A DNA stretch of 64,000 bases from Heterotrichella gracilis (Eukaryota > Sar > Xanthophyceae > Tribonematales > Xanthonemataceae), in contig JAULBX010018303.1 in the NCBI GenBank assembly GCA_032358255.1, positions 1 to 64,000 on the forward strand, read 5' to 3'. Positions within the stretch are counted from its first letter, which is position 1. Each line of letters begins with the position of its first letter. A program made the translations under genes and the position numbers. Under the pieces are notes generated by a model, which saw nothing but the letters and a program-made list of their open reading frames with translations, was not told where the DNA came from and searched no databases. Of the stretch, positions 49,044-61,700 are shown in pieces.

Positions 49044-51085
49044 TCACTTGCCAAAGCCCCTTTGCGATCCCTTACTGCCACCCTTACCCTGCTTCTTCCC
49101 CTTTTTCCCATCCCCAACCGGGACCTTACCCCCAGCACCCGCACCCACACCCCCTGCCTTAGGCAGCCCACAGGAGACCCACATCTGGCTCACCCACTTC
49201 TCCTCAACTGCATCCTCAGCTGTGTGTAGCGTGCGGGGATCAAACACACCCGACGAGAATGCAGGAAAGAACAGGATTGCGCTGCCCATGGCGGGCTGCA
49301 CCCTCAGGTCCAGGGTGTTGAAATAGGTCCCTCCGCCAGAGGGCACGTCGTTGAGGTACATGAGCAGGGTTGCGCGGCGCTGGTAGCGCTTGTGGGTGCC
49401 GGAGACTGACGGGGGCGGGAAAGCGTCAAAGTGCGCAAGGAAGTGCTCGCCTGAAGGGGGGAAAGAGGTAGAAATGAGCGCCGCGTACTGCTGTGGTGAT
49501 ACTGGCCCGGATAGCGGGTTGGTGTGTGCTATTGCCAGGCAATTGACGGATGCATGCACATACTGTATGCCCTGTCCCACATGCCATGTATACCTCCAGG
49601 CTATCTACAGCCTACCTACAGGTTTGAACAGCAGTAGTACCAAGCAGCATGCAACAGTGCATTGGACCATACTACTATATAGCGCCTTGTCCCCACCCCC
49701 CTGGCGCACCTCCCCTGTACCGCGTGACCTGCGGCTGCTCGAACGCCCATTGCCCTGGGAACGCCGGCCTCGCAAATGCCCCCACCCGCTCTGGATCTGT
49801 CTCCAGCCCCAGCGGCATCAGCTCCATGGACCGCTGCAGCACCACACGCAGTGCATCCGCCAGGGGCCCTCCCCCTGTCAGGACCTCGTGGGTGAATGCA
49901 AGGGTGTAGCTGGTGCGCACATCGGGGCTGGAGTTGAGGCCGACCTGGAGGGCAGGGGTAGGGGTGCGTGGTGAGTGCGGGGGGGTGGGCAGCGCTGCAG
50001 GGAGGTACCTAAAATATGTATGAAAACGGGGCTGTTGGATGTTGGGAGTTGGGTCCAGCTGTTTTGCGCAAGGCGTGATTGAAACTGGAGTGTCCAGAGC
50101 ATTTACCAGTCTTCTTCCCCAGTCAATGCTACTGCATCCTTGCAGAGGAGTGAAATTTAGAACCTATTGCTGGATTGCACACCAGCTGCTTCCTGGGAGC
50201 TGCCAACCTCACAGGCAACCGTCACCAAGCCCGCCAGCTAGACGGGGTTCGGAACTATGTGTACGGCATCAGCAGCTGCAGCGGTCCAGACCCTAGTCCA
50301 CCAGTCGCCATGGGAAGGGTTGGGTAGGGGGTGCATAGAGGCGGGGGGTGCAAAGGGGTGCAGGCCACGCAAGGGCCGGGGTGGGGCTTGCCGTTGGACG
50401 AATGGTAGGACAGACATACAGGGCTAGCTTAATTGGCACAGCATATGGGCTAGGCCACTCACAGCAGTCAGCGCTCGTGGCAGGCCATGCAATGGCAGTG
50501 GTGCAGCACATCAATCCCAACACCCGTCGCTGATTGCATATGGCCACGGCTGTGGTTGCCCGGCACCTCGCCTTGACATACCTCTGATGGCTTGAGGTGT
50601 GGCGAGGCTGCCGCTGCTCCCACCAGTGCATCGCACACCTCACAGGGGAGGAAACCAGGCAGGGAGAAGATTGGGGGGTCCACGTTCAACAACCGCAGAC
50701 CAGGGAAGCTGGTTGTGACGGGGGCAAACCCCTCGCCCAAAAAGGCACCCAAGGATGCCAGCTCCTGAGGGGACTGTGTTGATAGGTCCAAGCCCCCAGC
50801 TGCTACTAGGTCAGGAGGCAGCTTGACGATGCTGTCCCGGGCAGAATTGTCTTGGGGAGGGGCGCTTGTGGGGGTGGGGGTGGGCGTTTCCGCTGGGGCC
50901 AACACAGGCTGTGTGCTGCTGGTGGCAGTAGCTGTGATGATGGCAGTGCGGTGGGTGTTGCGGGGAGGGTGCCGGGCAGTGGTGGCTGGGCGCAGTGGGG
51001 GCGGGTGCCATGTAGTAGGTTTGGCCTGTGTGGGGGTGGGTGGGGTGGAAACAGGCATGCGCGCTGTGTCAACGCACAGCAACAT
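49044..51085 (-). CDS. Prolyl 4-hydroxylase-like dioxygenase
   Basis: Three exons (51085-50582, 49944-49710, 49450-49044) give 381 residues in phase. After a Pro/Thr-rich N terminus of ~110 residues comes the P4H core: FSLPGFLPCEVCDALVGAA, RTSYTLAFT, FEQPQVTRYRGGEHFLAHFD with the HxD iron ligands, YLNDVPSGGGTYFNTL, the distal His in RTLHTAED, and EEKWVSQMWV with the Lys that binds 2-oxoglutarate. The tail is Lys/Gly-rich (KKGKKQGKGGSKG). The family hydroxylates proline in extensin-like or collagen-like proteins in the ER and Golgi. I do not see a clear signal anchor at the chosen Met, so a further 5' exon carrying one is possible. Confidence 0.85.
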
Positions 51086-51772
51086 GGCTGCTGTTTTGCG
51101 TTGCAGTCACTATCACTGTTGGTCTATCAAGCTGGCCCCTCCTGGCTGCTGCTGGACACACAGGGGTGACGCTGCACGAGATGCGTTGGTCTGCACAGCT
51201 ATCGAAGTGAGCATCTCTGGCACAGCTCAAGTGACCGGTCGGTTGTTTCTATTTTGATACCATGTAGTACATCAGCACAAAAAAGAAGGTGGTTTCTGAC
51301 GCATATACACAAGTTCTCTGTGCATGCATGCATGTGTGCTATGCATGCAACAGGCCCAAGGCAAATCGCCCGGGTGTCAAGGAGATGTACGCTGCACCCC
51401 TCACACTGATAAGCACTTATGAGCTGGGTTCAGGACTGGCCTGCAGGTAACCATCTTGCAACCGAGGAATCCCAGGGCAGTTATTCAAGTCCCGGGATAT
51501 TTGGTACGGCGCCGGGACTCAGCTGGATCAACTTCAATGGCCCCAATGGTAAGGGCCTTTGTGCTGTACAAGTACACGCACGGCAGTGTAATATGTGGTG
51601 GGCAGGCAAAATAGCCTTCGTTTACTGGCCTGGCATGGGAAAGCACAAGGGAAGTATGGCATGCACATGGCCATCGGCCACGCCCATGTAGGTCAGGTTG
51701 AGAGCCCTCACCGCCATGCTCTCAACTATTCCTTCTACATCCTAATTGGGTGTAGTATTTCTCCCCTTTTTT
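51086..51772. other. Divergent spacer with one open segment
   Basis: This lies between the prolyl hydroxylase (-) and esterase (+) genes. An open plus-strand segment at about 51446-51549 ends in a good GTAAGG donor and could be an exon, but nothing joins it in phase to a recognised gene. Confidence 0.4.
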
Positions 51773-54605
51773 ATGGCACAACCCATCACCCATTGCCGGG
51801 TTTGCCTGACTGTGCATCTAGTTGCCCACCTGCTTGCAGCACTCCTTGCCTTGGTGGGCGTGCGCTGCCAGCACAACTTTACCGCAAAACCCTTCTCTTG
51901 GCCTGTGCCACCTGCACACAGCGCTGCAGATGGCTCAAGCTGCCTGCATTTACACGTCACAACCGCTTTGCTAGGTGAACGGTGTACAGACCTACCCAGC
52001 CAGACAAGTGCTGTGGACTCTGCTGGGCGGCCAGCGCGCGTGGCCAAGTGCCTACTGGATGACAACTCCACCGCTGGGCTGTATGTGCTCCACCAGAGTC
52101 AAGCGGCAAGCTTTCATGGTCACGATGTATACAGGTCGGTGGGCATGCTGCAGTTAGGGGCCAGGTCAAGTACAGTAGTGTGCAGATGCGTCCACCTCGT
52201 CTTGGCTGGAAGATGTGTGAGAACAACATAACAACAACTTCTGCGCAGGATTCGCATGGTTGGCCCAGAGATAGTGTTGCTGGACCTGGTGTATTGCAGC
52301 GATGGCGTCTCGTATGCAGCGTTCAACAGCCTTTCGCCTGGGACCTACCACGTTGAAGTGCTACAACTCTACCGGTCATTTCGGTGCGGAATGTGCAGCC
52401 ACTGTAGCCATGTTGACTGCATGCATGTGTCAGTTATGGCCCCTGCTCCTGGCCCCTGCCCCTAGCCCTGGCTTGTGCAACGCTGTGTGCACCCTTGGCA
52501 AGGCACAGTGGGGAGAAAGTGGTCAAGAGCAGCATGCAATGTATGTTAGCAAATCCCTCCGGCATACCTGCAACTGTGTGAACACCCAGGTATACCCACC
52601 AACCAGCCATGCTTCCTGACATACGACTGGCTGTTGATGTGGTGGAAGCTACTGGGCCTTTGCAAGATTCACCAAATGTGGATGGACAACGGTGCTCCTT
52701 GGGTGACGCAAACACCGGGCGATGGCTAGTGAATACTAGCAATGCTGAAGCTGCTGCATTGGTGCCAAGTACGACTTCGTTGAGTTTTGTGCTAAATTTG
52801 GTATTCCCGTCCTTGCAAGTACTTCAAATTCTGCTCGCAACTTGCCTGCAGGCCTCCACCAGAGTTGCTTTCACCATTCAGTGCACAAATTAAGCGCAGG
52901 TCTTTTTGCGCCTAGGCCGATGTGCAGTAATTACACATATCGCTTGGCGCATCTGCCGACAAGCTTTACTTGGAAACCACACTTTTGTCAGTTGGACTCG
53001 CCCCCCTTTCAGGTAGTATTTGATCGCTGCTATGTCACCTCAAACTATAGAAGCAGATGCAACCTGAAGTTGGTACAAAGAGCTGGCCTGCATCTGCAAA
53101 TCAATTGCTTCATTCGCGCACACAGCACTGTATTCTACAAACTGTACATTCCAACAACCAGGACAGCACTGCAGATGCTCACGCCGGCCATGCAAGGTTT
53201 GTGGTATACCGTTACTGAATAGCTGCATGGTCTTGTGGCAGGGGTGCATCAAGGACAGATACTTTTGTTTTGTTGGCGACAGCCAAATGCGCCATATCTA
53301 CAATGCATTTGTGGACCAAGGGATTCCAACGGATAATGGTGAACATCAAGCAAGTAAGGTACGCCCATTTGTTCTACCTAAGTGGGAATTTAGCCGAATG
53401 TTGCTGAGAAGGCATGCTAAGCAACTGACCTGCTTAAAATTCTCATTGTGCGCCACCTGCCTCATATAACGCTTCCATAAGCAAATAAAACAGTGTCATG
53501 GCATTTGAAACTGCAGCACAGCAGTGAGGGGTATTAAAGGGTCAAATGCACAACTGTGCATGGGAAAGCTGGAGCCAGTAATGCCATCAGGATTTAGCAG
53601 GGAAAATGTGGATGTATTATCACGTATTGCATCTGAGATTATGTAGACAGCATGTGTGTGACATCATCAATAGGGGGCAAATGTAGACAAGGGTGGGCAG
53701 CTTGTCAAATTCATCCACAGAGCAGTTCAAGCGGTCAATGCAGTATGAGGTAATGTAGATAGCGGTGAGGTCATGCGACGGATAAATATATTACTGCGGG
53801 GCGCACTTTTCTGGCTGCCATGAGGTACAGCTGCAGCCAGAAAACATGATGTGCCCAAAAATTATTGGAGCGGCCAGGTGGAACATATTTCTACACCCAT
53901 GTGCTTCCCATGTTTTTTCCTTTTCAACTTTCACATGGTGTGGCTGCAGGGACCTACAAAGCTTCAAGAGACTGATTACTCAACAAGGAAAGTGGACTTT
54001 GCTGTGTACATCAAGAATAACTGGGGCCGCTCCGTCAAGGCCAAGCTGAGCAACTGCACGCATGTGCTGTACAATTTTGGGCAATGGCACTCATCAGCCC
54101 GCTCCAATAGCATGGGACCCATGGATGGCATGAAGTATGCCGCTCAACTGCAAAGGGTTGTTGACGAAGACTTGGCACCGGCAAAGGACTCGGCAATCAA
54201 GGTGTGCGCGTGTACCTCCTGTGCTGGCGCTTCCAAATATGAAATCACCATGGTAGTGTGGGTTTTTAAACTGTGCCCATGTCCATGCCGTTGTAGTGGC
54301 AATGCAAAGTCAGCGTGATGATACGTTTTATTGTTGTGCTTGCGTAGGTGTACTGGATGACAATTTGTGACTATCCCTTCAAATATAGAGAGCATAATAC
54401 GTTCAACGCGGGTGACTGGAGGACGGATCCAATGCTCATATTGTATAATACTATTGCTTCTATTATCATGCAAGCAGCCGACATCCCAATCATTGATGCG
54501 TGGAGCATGACAGCACCCTTGCACGAGTTGTCTTATGATGGATCCCACTTCAAAGGTCCTGTGCAACGTGGTGTTAAACAGTTACTTACACACGTATTGT
54601 GTTGA
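51773..54605 (+). CDS. Secreted SGNH/PC-esterase family protein
   Basis: Seven exons (51773-52134, 52249-52383, 52590-52768, 52900-53012, 53242-53358, 53950-54201, 54348-54605) give 471 residues in phase. The leader (VHLVAHLLAALLALVGVRC) is a signal peptide or anchor. The middle has RCSLGDANTGRWLV and FTWKPHFCQLD, the Cys/Trp pattern before the catalytic domain. FCFVGDSQMRHIYNAF holds the catalytic GDS, CTHVLYNFGQWHSS the Asn/Gly block, and DAWSMTAPLHELSYDGSHF the DxxH pair. This is the layout of TBL/CAS1/NXPE-like proteins that acetylate or deacetylate polysaccharides and glycans in the Golgi. A cell-wall or glycoprotein O-acetylation role is inference. Confidence 0.85.
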
Positions 54606-55706
54606 AAGCTGTATCGGCACGTCCTGAAGGGATTTGCATGGGGGTATTGGAGGGTTGTGGCATGAGTATTGCATGTTTTGGGAATACCGAGGTTTTCCAG
54701 AAATTAACATGGAATTAACGCGGACTACAATAAGTGTGTGCTCTCCTTTGCATGGTCCTAGTATGCTAACATGTTTTTCTTCCCAAGTGGTCCCTGGCAG
54801 TTGATGATGTTTCTGCATCACACAGCTGTGGCATTGTGGTTGCTGTGGGGTTGCGTGCCCCTGCAGGGATGTTACTCGCAGTTGAACTTGCAAGAACTGT
54901 GACTCATCTTGGAGGTGCATGCATGCATGCGCGAGGTGCATGCATGCCAGAACTGTGACTCACTTCAAGCAGTTTGAATTTACATTTAAATTTACCTAAT
55001 AAATATGTGTGGCACTGGTGTTGGATCATCAAAGTGTTGGCCAAGGTGTTCGGACCACCACCTTGCCGTTGTTGTATTGATGTATATTTCAAGCATTGGG
55101 TGTAGATCCAGCCTTCAAACTTCAGTGCCATATGCCAGCAGCTCGTCACCAGTGGGGATTGTGTGCTTGTAAACCCTTTAGGGTTTAGAAACCCTAAAAC
55201 CCCCTGGGTATTTCGGGGCAAAACTTCAGGTTTTGGTTAAACAACTGGTTCCGCAACATACGTAAAGGAGTGTCGGTGCTAAAGCCGTTCCGTGTCCATG
55301 TAACCAACAAGGCTCTCTGAATGACACCATAGGTAGCTGCATTGGTAGCTGCCTGTACTTCAGTACTGGTACCACAGCATAGGCGTTGCGCACTACCTTG
55401 GACCCTAGTACTTGGACATTGTCAAGGTAGTGCTGACTGCCGTATAGGGACAACAACCGGTTTGGGTGTACAGCTGAAACCTTCCTCGATGTATAGCTGA
55501 TAGTTGGTTTATCCAGCGCCTGGGAATTATCAGCACTCAAAGCTTGCGGCATGCACCCTCACATCTCCTTGCCGCGTATGCCGCGCAGTCACACAGTGAG
55601 GGCTAGCCACTATATAGCCACACGGCACTTGCCTATGGTGCGGTGAATTCACTTACTTCACTCATACTGGCAAATTAGCTGCACAGGCCAAACCAAGCTT
55701 TTCAAA
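54606..55706. other. Intergenic spacer
   Basis: No exon is recognised. At about 55177-55205 a TTTAGGG run meets a CCCTAAA run head to head, forming a small palindrome. Confidence 0.5.
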
Positions 55707-58700
55707 ATGGCCCCCCCGCCGGGGCATCGAATCCCAGGTGATGACGGCAGCTGGACACAGTGCTTCCTCAGACAAGCCGCTGCACACCCCGAGAAAGCAG
55801 CGATACTATGGCTTGATGACGCGGGTGAGGAGGTGTGCAGGTGGGTGCTCGCTGGCATACGTTCCACGTCCAAGGTTTTGCTTTTGGTTGACGTGTGTAC
55901 TCTGCCGGGCATCCACCCTGTACACTGTGTGGTACATTGCCGGTTCACCTGTGTGCGTACTACCTGGCGAGGCAAATGGTTTTCAAGGGTCAGTCAAAGC
56001 CAATTGTTGGGATGTGCACCAACCTGGGTATCAAGCTATGCACAACCTCGGGTGGGCTAACGGGCAAGGAGCTCAAATCTTGTACCCGTGTGTAGCCCTG
56101 TAGACCATGCACCAATGTAAGACACGTGTGCACCCCCACCCACCTCACCCCAGATCACCCTGATCTGCATAAACGAAGTGCACTTCAGCATCGATCCTAC
56201 ACCTTGCGCACCATGCAGGCTGACGTACCGCCAGCTGGTTATCGCTGCCCGGCGGGTGGCCAGCCAGATGACTGCCACCTGGCACCTGGCGCCTGGGGAC
56301 CGCCTGCTGCTGGTCTTCCCGCCAGGCCCTGCCTTCATGGTGGCCTTCATTGGCTGCATGCTAGCACGCATGATCGCCGTCCCGCTATATCCTCCCAACC
56401 CATCAAAACTTGCAGCGGACATGCGCGCCATGGCAGGGGTGGCATGTGCATGCGGGGCAGTGGCAGTGCTGACAACCCCGGCCTTGAAACAACAGCTGGC
56501 GGTGGTGAGGGCGACAGGGACTGTTGTGCGCTCCTTCACTGGCGCCAAGGGTACTGCTTGGCCACGGGCCTTCAAATGGCATGCCATGGAGGGCGACCTT
56601 GACAGCACAGGGACCCGTGGCGGCGTGGATGTGGCGCAGATGGCAGCTGAGTGGGTGGAGCCTGGGCGGGATGAGGTGGCCTTCCTTCAGTTCACCAGCG
56701 GCTCCACCGGTGACCCCAAGGGCGTGATGGTGACGCATGGGAACATGGCGCACAACACCCAGATGAGCCTGGTGGCGCTGGGGTGGGAGGGCGTGGAGCA
56801 GGGCAACATGGTGTCGGTGTCATGGCTGCCACAGGTGAGGCACCGTTGGAGGGGCGGCACGGCATGGCATGGCTAGGGAGGGTTGACCCAATCCTGCATG
56901 CCATCATGCGCATAGACTGCGAATGAGCTCAATTATATTGACTTATCACCTGTTTTCTTTGGAGCGCACTTCATTCATATATGACAGAATCGCAACGTTG
57001 CTTTTGAAATGCATGCCATAAGTATACTAAAAAATTCTTCTCGTTTCTTTTATGACAGGATTATTACACTTTCAATTTTATTTGCGCATATCATATTTCT
57101 CCACGATTTCCCTGGAATCTTACTAATTAAATCCCCCCCCCCCCCTGCCAGTACCATGACATGGGTCTGAGCGCCATGACCCTCACCACCCTGGCAGCAG
57201 CTGGCACCGCTGTGGGGATGTCTCCTCTCACATTCCTGCGCCGCCCCCTGTCCTGGCTGGAGGCACTCACACGCTACAGGGGCCAGCTCACAGGGGCGCC
57301 CACATTTGCGCTGGCACGCTGCACGCGCGTGGTACAGGAGATGAGGGACAAGGGTAAGGATTGGTGTGTGGGTGTATACTATAGTGGGTGCGGGAAGTGA
57401 GGAGGGTGCATTTTGTGTCTGGCTGGGCACCCAGGTTATTGCATCATCTACATCATCATGGTGCAAATTATGAACCCGCATCTGCACGGTATCCTTTGAG
57501 CAAACAATGTTTTCATGTACCCCTGATGTTATGCTGGGTGATTCCATGTCATCATCTGAGGCCACTTCTCATAATGCATTTGGTGAATGTGATGCTGTTG
57601 CTGGGCGCTGCTCAGTCGTTACCTGCCTGCCTGCTTTGTATCCAAACCAGCAAGCTCACCCCCTCCCCACATATGTGCACAGGCCTCCCCCTGCCCCACC
57701 TGGACCTCTCCGCACTCAACCTCATGGCAATCTCAGCGGAGCCTGTCCGCCACTCCATCCTCCAAGCCTTCCTGCACACCTTTGCTCACTTTGGCCTGGA
57801 CCCGCTCGCCCTGTGCCCCGCGTACGGCCTGGCGGAGAGCACCGTGGTGGTCACAGCAGCGCAGAACTACCTGGACGGGGCACCACACCAGGGGGGAGTG
57901 ATACTCGAGGGGGACAGGGAGCCGTCAGTGGCATGTGGGCCCGTCACACTCCTGCCCAGGGCCGCAATGGCTGGCGAGTATGGGGTGGGACTGGGCGTGG
58001 ATGTGCGCATTGTGGACTATGCAGGGGAGGCGGCGCGGGAGTGCAGCAAAGGGGAGGTGGGCGAGATCTGGGTGGACAGTCCCAGCAAGGGGCTGGGGTA
58101 CTGGGGTCGCCCGGAGCTCAGCCAAATGGTGTTTTATGCCCCCCTGGGCACCCGCCAGTACCTGCGCACTGGGGACCTTGGGTGTGTGGTTGCAGGGCAG
58201 CTGCATGTGCGTGGGCGCATCAAGGACGTGATCATCCTGGGTGGGCGCAACTACTACCCACAGGTAGGACCTGGTGGTCATCTATATCAGCTGTGATAGG
58301 ACCTGCTGGTGTGTGTGATTCAAGGGATCCGTGGCATGGCAATAAGCATATGCATACACGTATGGTCACTGGCTTGAGGCATATTGGTGATAGGGGGGCA
58401 CTGTATGGATCCTGCAACTTTCATCATATTCAGAGCCATGGACTGCAACCAGGCATTGCGCGCATTCACGAGCTGTATGGGTACGAAGTGGAGCACCATT
58501 TGCCATGCGAAGATTCCCCCTCAGGCTGGAGTATATACTTGCGTACATGTAGCATTGCAACCAGGTATATCCACTGCAGTAACTGCTACCCTCTGTGCAG
58601 GACATAGAGGCGGCTGTTTCCCATGTGGAGGGCCTGCGCCCTGGCTGCTGCGCCGCTTTCTGCATGGACCCCGCAACAGGTGTGGTGCAGGACAGCGGCG

Positions 58701-61700
58701 ACACACTGACGGTGGTGGCAGAGGTCAGGGGGAGCAAAAAACTGGGGCAGGACCAGGTAAGGACACAATGGCGCCACGATGATCGCGCATGCACCTTGCA
58801 TGCGTGCAATGCACCACTGGCAGGGCATCATGAGTCCAAGTTTGCGTTGGCACATCTTGATCATCAACTTTGAATTGCTCATTTTGATCACCACTGCCTT
58901 GGCATGCCTGATGGAGAGCAGCCAATCGTTTCCCCTAAAGCTGTGTGCATACATGAGTATGAGTGCACCTATTGCTCTGGCGCATGGCCATGCATTGTGT
59001 CCACGATCTTTGGCCACTGGCCTGAGGTAGCTGTTGGGGTGTTGGTGTGGATATGATTGTGATTTGGCATGTACCTGGCAGTGAATGGGCAAACAGTGGA
59101 TTCCCCCTGGTACAGGTTGCATCGCTGTGTGGCGCGGTGGCCAGTGTAGTGGCGGAAGAGTCGGGGCTGGTGCTGCGCCGCCTGGTGCTGGTGCAGGAAA
59201 GGACAATCCCAAAGACAACCAGCGGTGAGTGCTCGGGTGGAGCTGGCGGGTGGTTCTGGCAATCCCCCTGTATATTGAATAGCTCACAGACTAGTGGGCC
59301 AGGCTGAGCGTGACTGCCAAGAAGCTGCGAAGTTTATGTTGTCACTCTGTTACATGGCAACTCAGTTCAAGAACCTGGGCAATTGCAAATCCGGGAATGA
59401 TGTAGCTATGGCTTGCAAACTCTAGTGTCATGTACAATATGGCAACCCAGCACTGTCCCTGTCCCCAGGCAAGATCCAGCGGCGGCGCACACGCGAGCTG
59501 CTGCGCGCAGGCAAGGGGCTCCACGTGCTGCATGACTGTGACCTGGCCAGCCTGCCAGGGTGCAGACCATCCACAGGTGGTGATGGCAGCAACGGAACAG
59601 CTTCAAGTGATGCCAACACCGCTGATGGTGGAGACGGTGTCGTGCCCTTCAGCGGCACCATGACTGAGCTGGTGATGGCTGCATGGCGGGAGGTGCTTGG
59701 GGAGGATGGTGGGGAGGTGACTGATGAGTCAGATTTCTTTGAGTGCGGTGGGACCAGCCTCACTGCCGGGCTGCTGGCGTCAAAGGTGAGCGGCAATGGC
59801 TTTGATGAATCAGGCTTGTCAAGGCATGCACGCCAGGTGGCACACCAGGAGATACAAGGTTTGAGCATACGTGAATCTGGCTTGCAGATATTATTTATGA
59901 CCAGGACATGTCTAGGAACCAGGCAGTTATATGTACGGCCTATAGGTGCACTTTGTATATATGTGCGTGTGTTTGCAGGTGAGTGGCATGTCTGGGCTTG
60001 AGGTTGGCGCCATGGCTGTGTTCACCCACCCCACACTGGGTGCGCTGGTGGAGGAGCTGGAGCGGGTGCGAGCAGCCGGCAAAGGGGGGCAGGAGGAAGA
60101 AAAGAGATCAGATGGCGGGGAAGCCAAATATCTGACGACTGACAGCGCCAACTCCCTGCAGCAGATGGTAGGTGCTGGACATGCATGTGGCAATGACTGT
60201 GCACATTGGCAGCCTACTTTTGTGCTCGCCAAGCATTGAAATCCTGTGATCACATCTCTGTTACCGCACTGTGGCACTGTTACCGACCATGCAATCCCCT
60301 CCTCCTCCAGGATGGTACTGCAGCAGGTGAGGGCACCACAGAGCAATATGCTCCTGATGCTTCACAGAGGGGTGTACAGGGGGCGGTCATCGTACCAGTG
60401 GATGCAACAGCAGCATCTGGGCCTGCAGGCGCTGCAGCTGTGGAGGACAAGGGTCTGCATGGGAAGCATGTGGCTGTGGTGGCGTGCGCTGGAGTGTGGG
60501 TGACGCTGCTGCAGGTGCTGGGCATCATTGTGCTGCAGGTGAGGCAATGCACACGTCATGTGCTGTGCAGAATAGTCATATGTCAGCGATTGGCAGAGTC
60601 ATGTGCAGCATGCCACCAAAAACGTTCCGTAATGTGACCTGGACCTTGGATCATCAGGTTGCATCCTGACTCCCACACCCTCCACGGAATTGTTTTTGAA
60701 TGCTGGCAAAATCAGCAGCACAATGTTTACCCACAGCGTTGTAAAAGGTTACAGCATTTTTGCTTGTTGTAGCTGCCTGCCTTTGTCACCCCTTCACTTG
60801 TTGCATTGCCCCTGCAGCTGCAGCGCTTTGCGTCACTGTGTGCGGGAGTCATGCTGGTGTGGGGTGTGCTGGGGCATGTATCTCCATCTGCCGCTCCTGG
60901 CACTGCCTTTGCCCTGCTCCCCCTGGCTCTGCTTGCCGTGCTGCTGACAGACTACTGCCTGGCGCTGGCCATCATGCGGGCAGCAGCAGTGGGGTAAGAG
61001 GAAGCGCACCATAACTTTGCATGCATACATTTGCACACCTGTTTGCGCTTCACGCACATGGGTACTTGGCGCTCATGTGGTCAGCTGCAATGGGATAATA
61101 GAATATACAGTTGATTTTCCTAGACTGAATTTTAATTTGCTTCACAACTACCGTACTAGTGAGAACCCATTGCTCATCAATAATTTGCGGTTTAAGGTGC
61201 GCAGTGGCAATATCAATTAGGTTTGTGGTGCGCAGTAGCGTGCGCAGTGGCAACATTGATTAGATTTTTTAAAGGTGCGCAATGGGTTCTCACTAGCACG
61301 GTATCACACTATCAATAAAACAAATAAAATCAATAAATTTGAACTAAATTGAGCTTCATGAAATAATCTAAGTCAACATTACCAATTAGTAAGGATTAAA
61401 TATTCATTACTTCTTTGTTTATTATTTTTCACAAGATTGTTTTTACGATCGTCCAATTGAATTCTTGGAGTTTTCATGACCACACTCATGCGCACATGCA
61501 GGGAGGGCTCCTACCCTGTGTGGAGCGGCCCCTACCTGCGGTGGTGGCTGGCGCGCAGCGTGGCCGACTCCAGCCTGAGCCACACCGCACTGCTGCCGCT
61601 GGTGAAGGGCACAGCACTCATGGGATGGCACTGCCGGCTCATGGGGGCAAGGCTGGGTAGCGGGGCGGTGGTTGACAGCTGCGATGTGCAGGATCCGCAC

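Noticed and set aside
57507-58607. A 366-codon plus-strand open frame
   Set aside because: It overlaps FAAL exon 4 in another frame, has low-complexity composition and no domain, and the true frame carries clear adenylation motifs.
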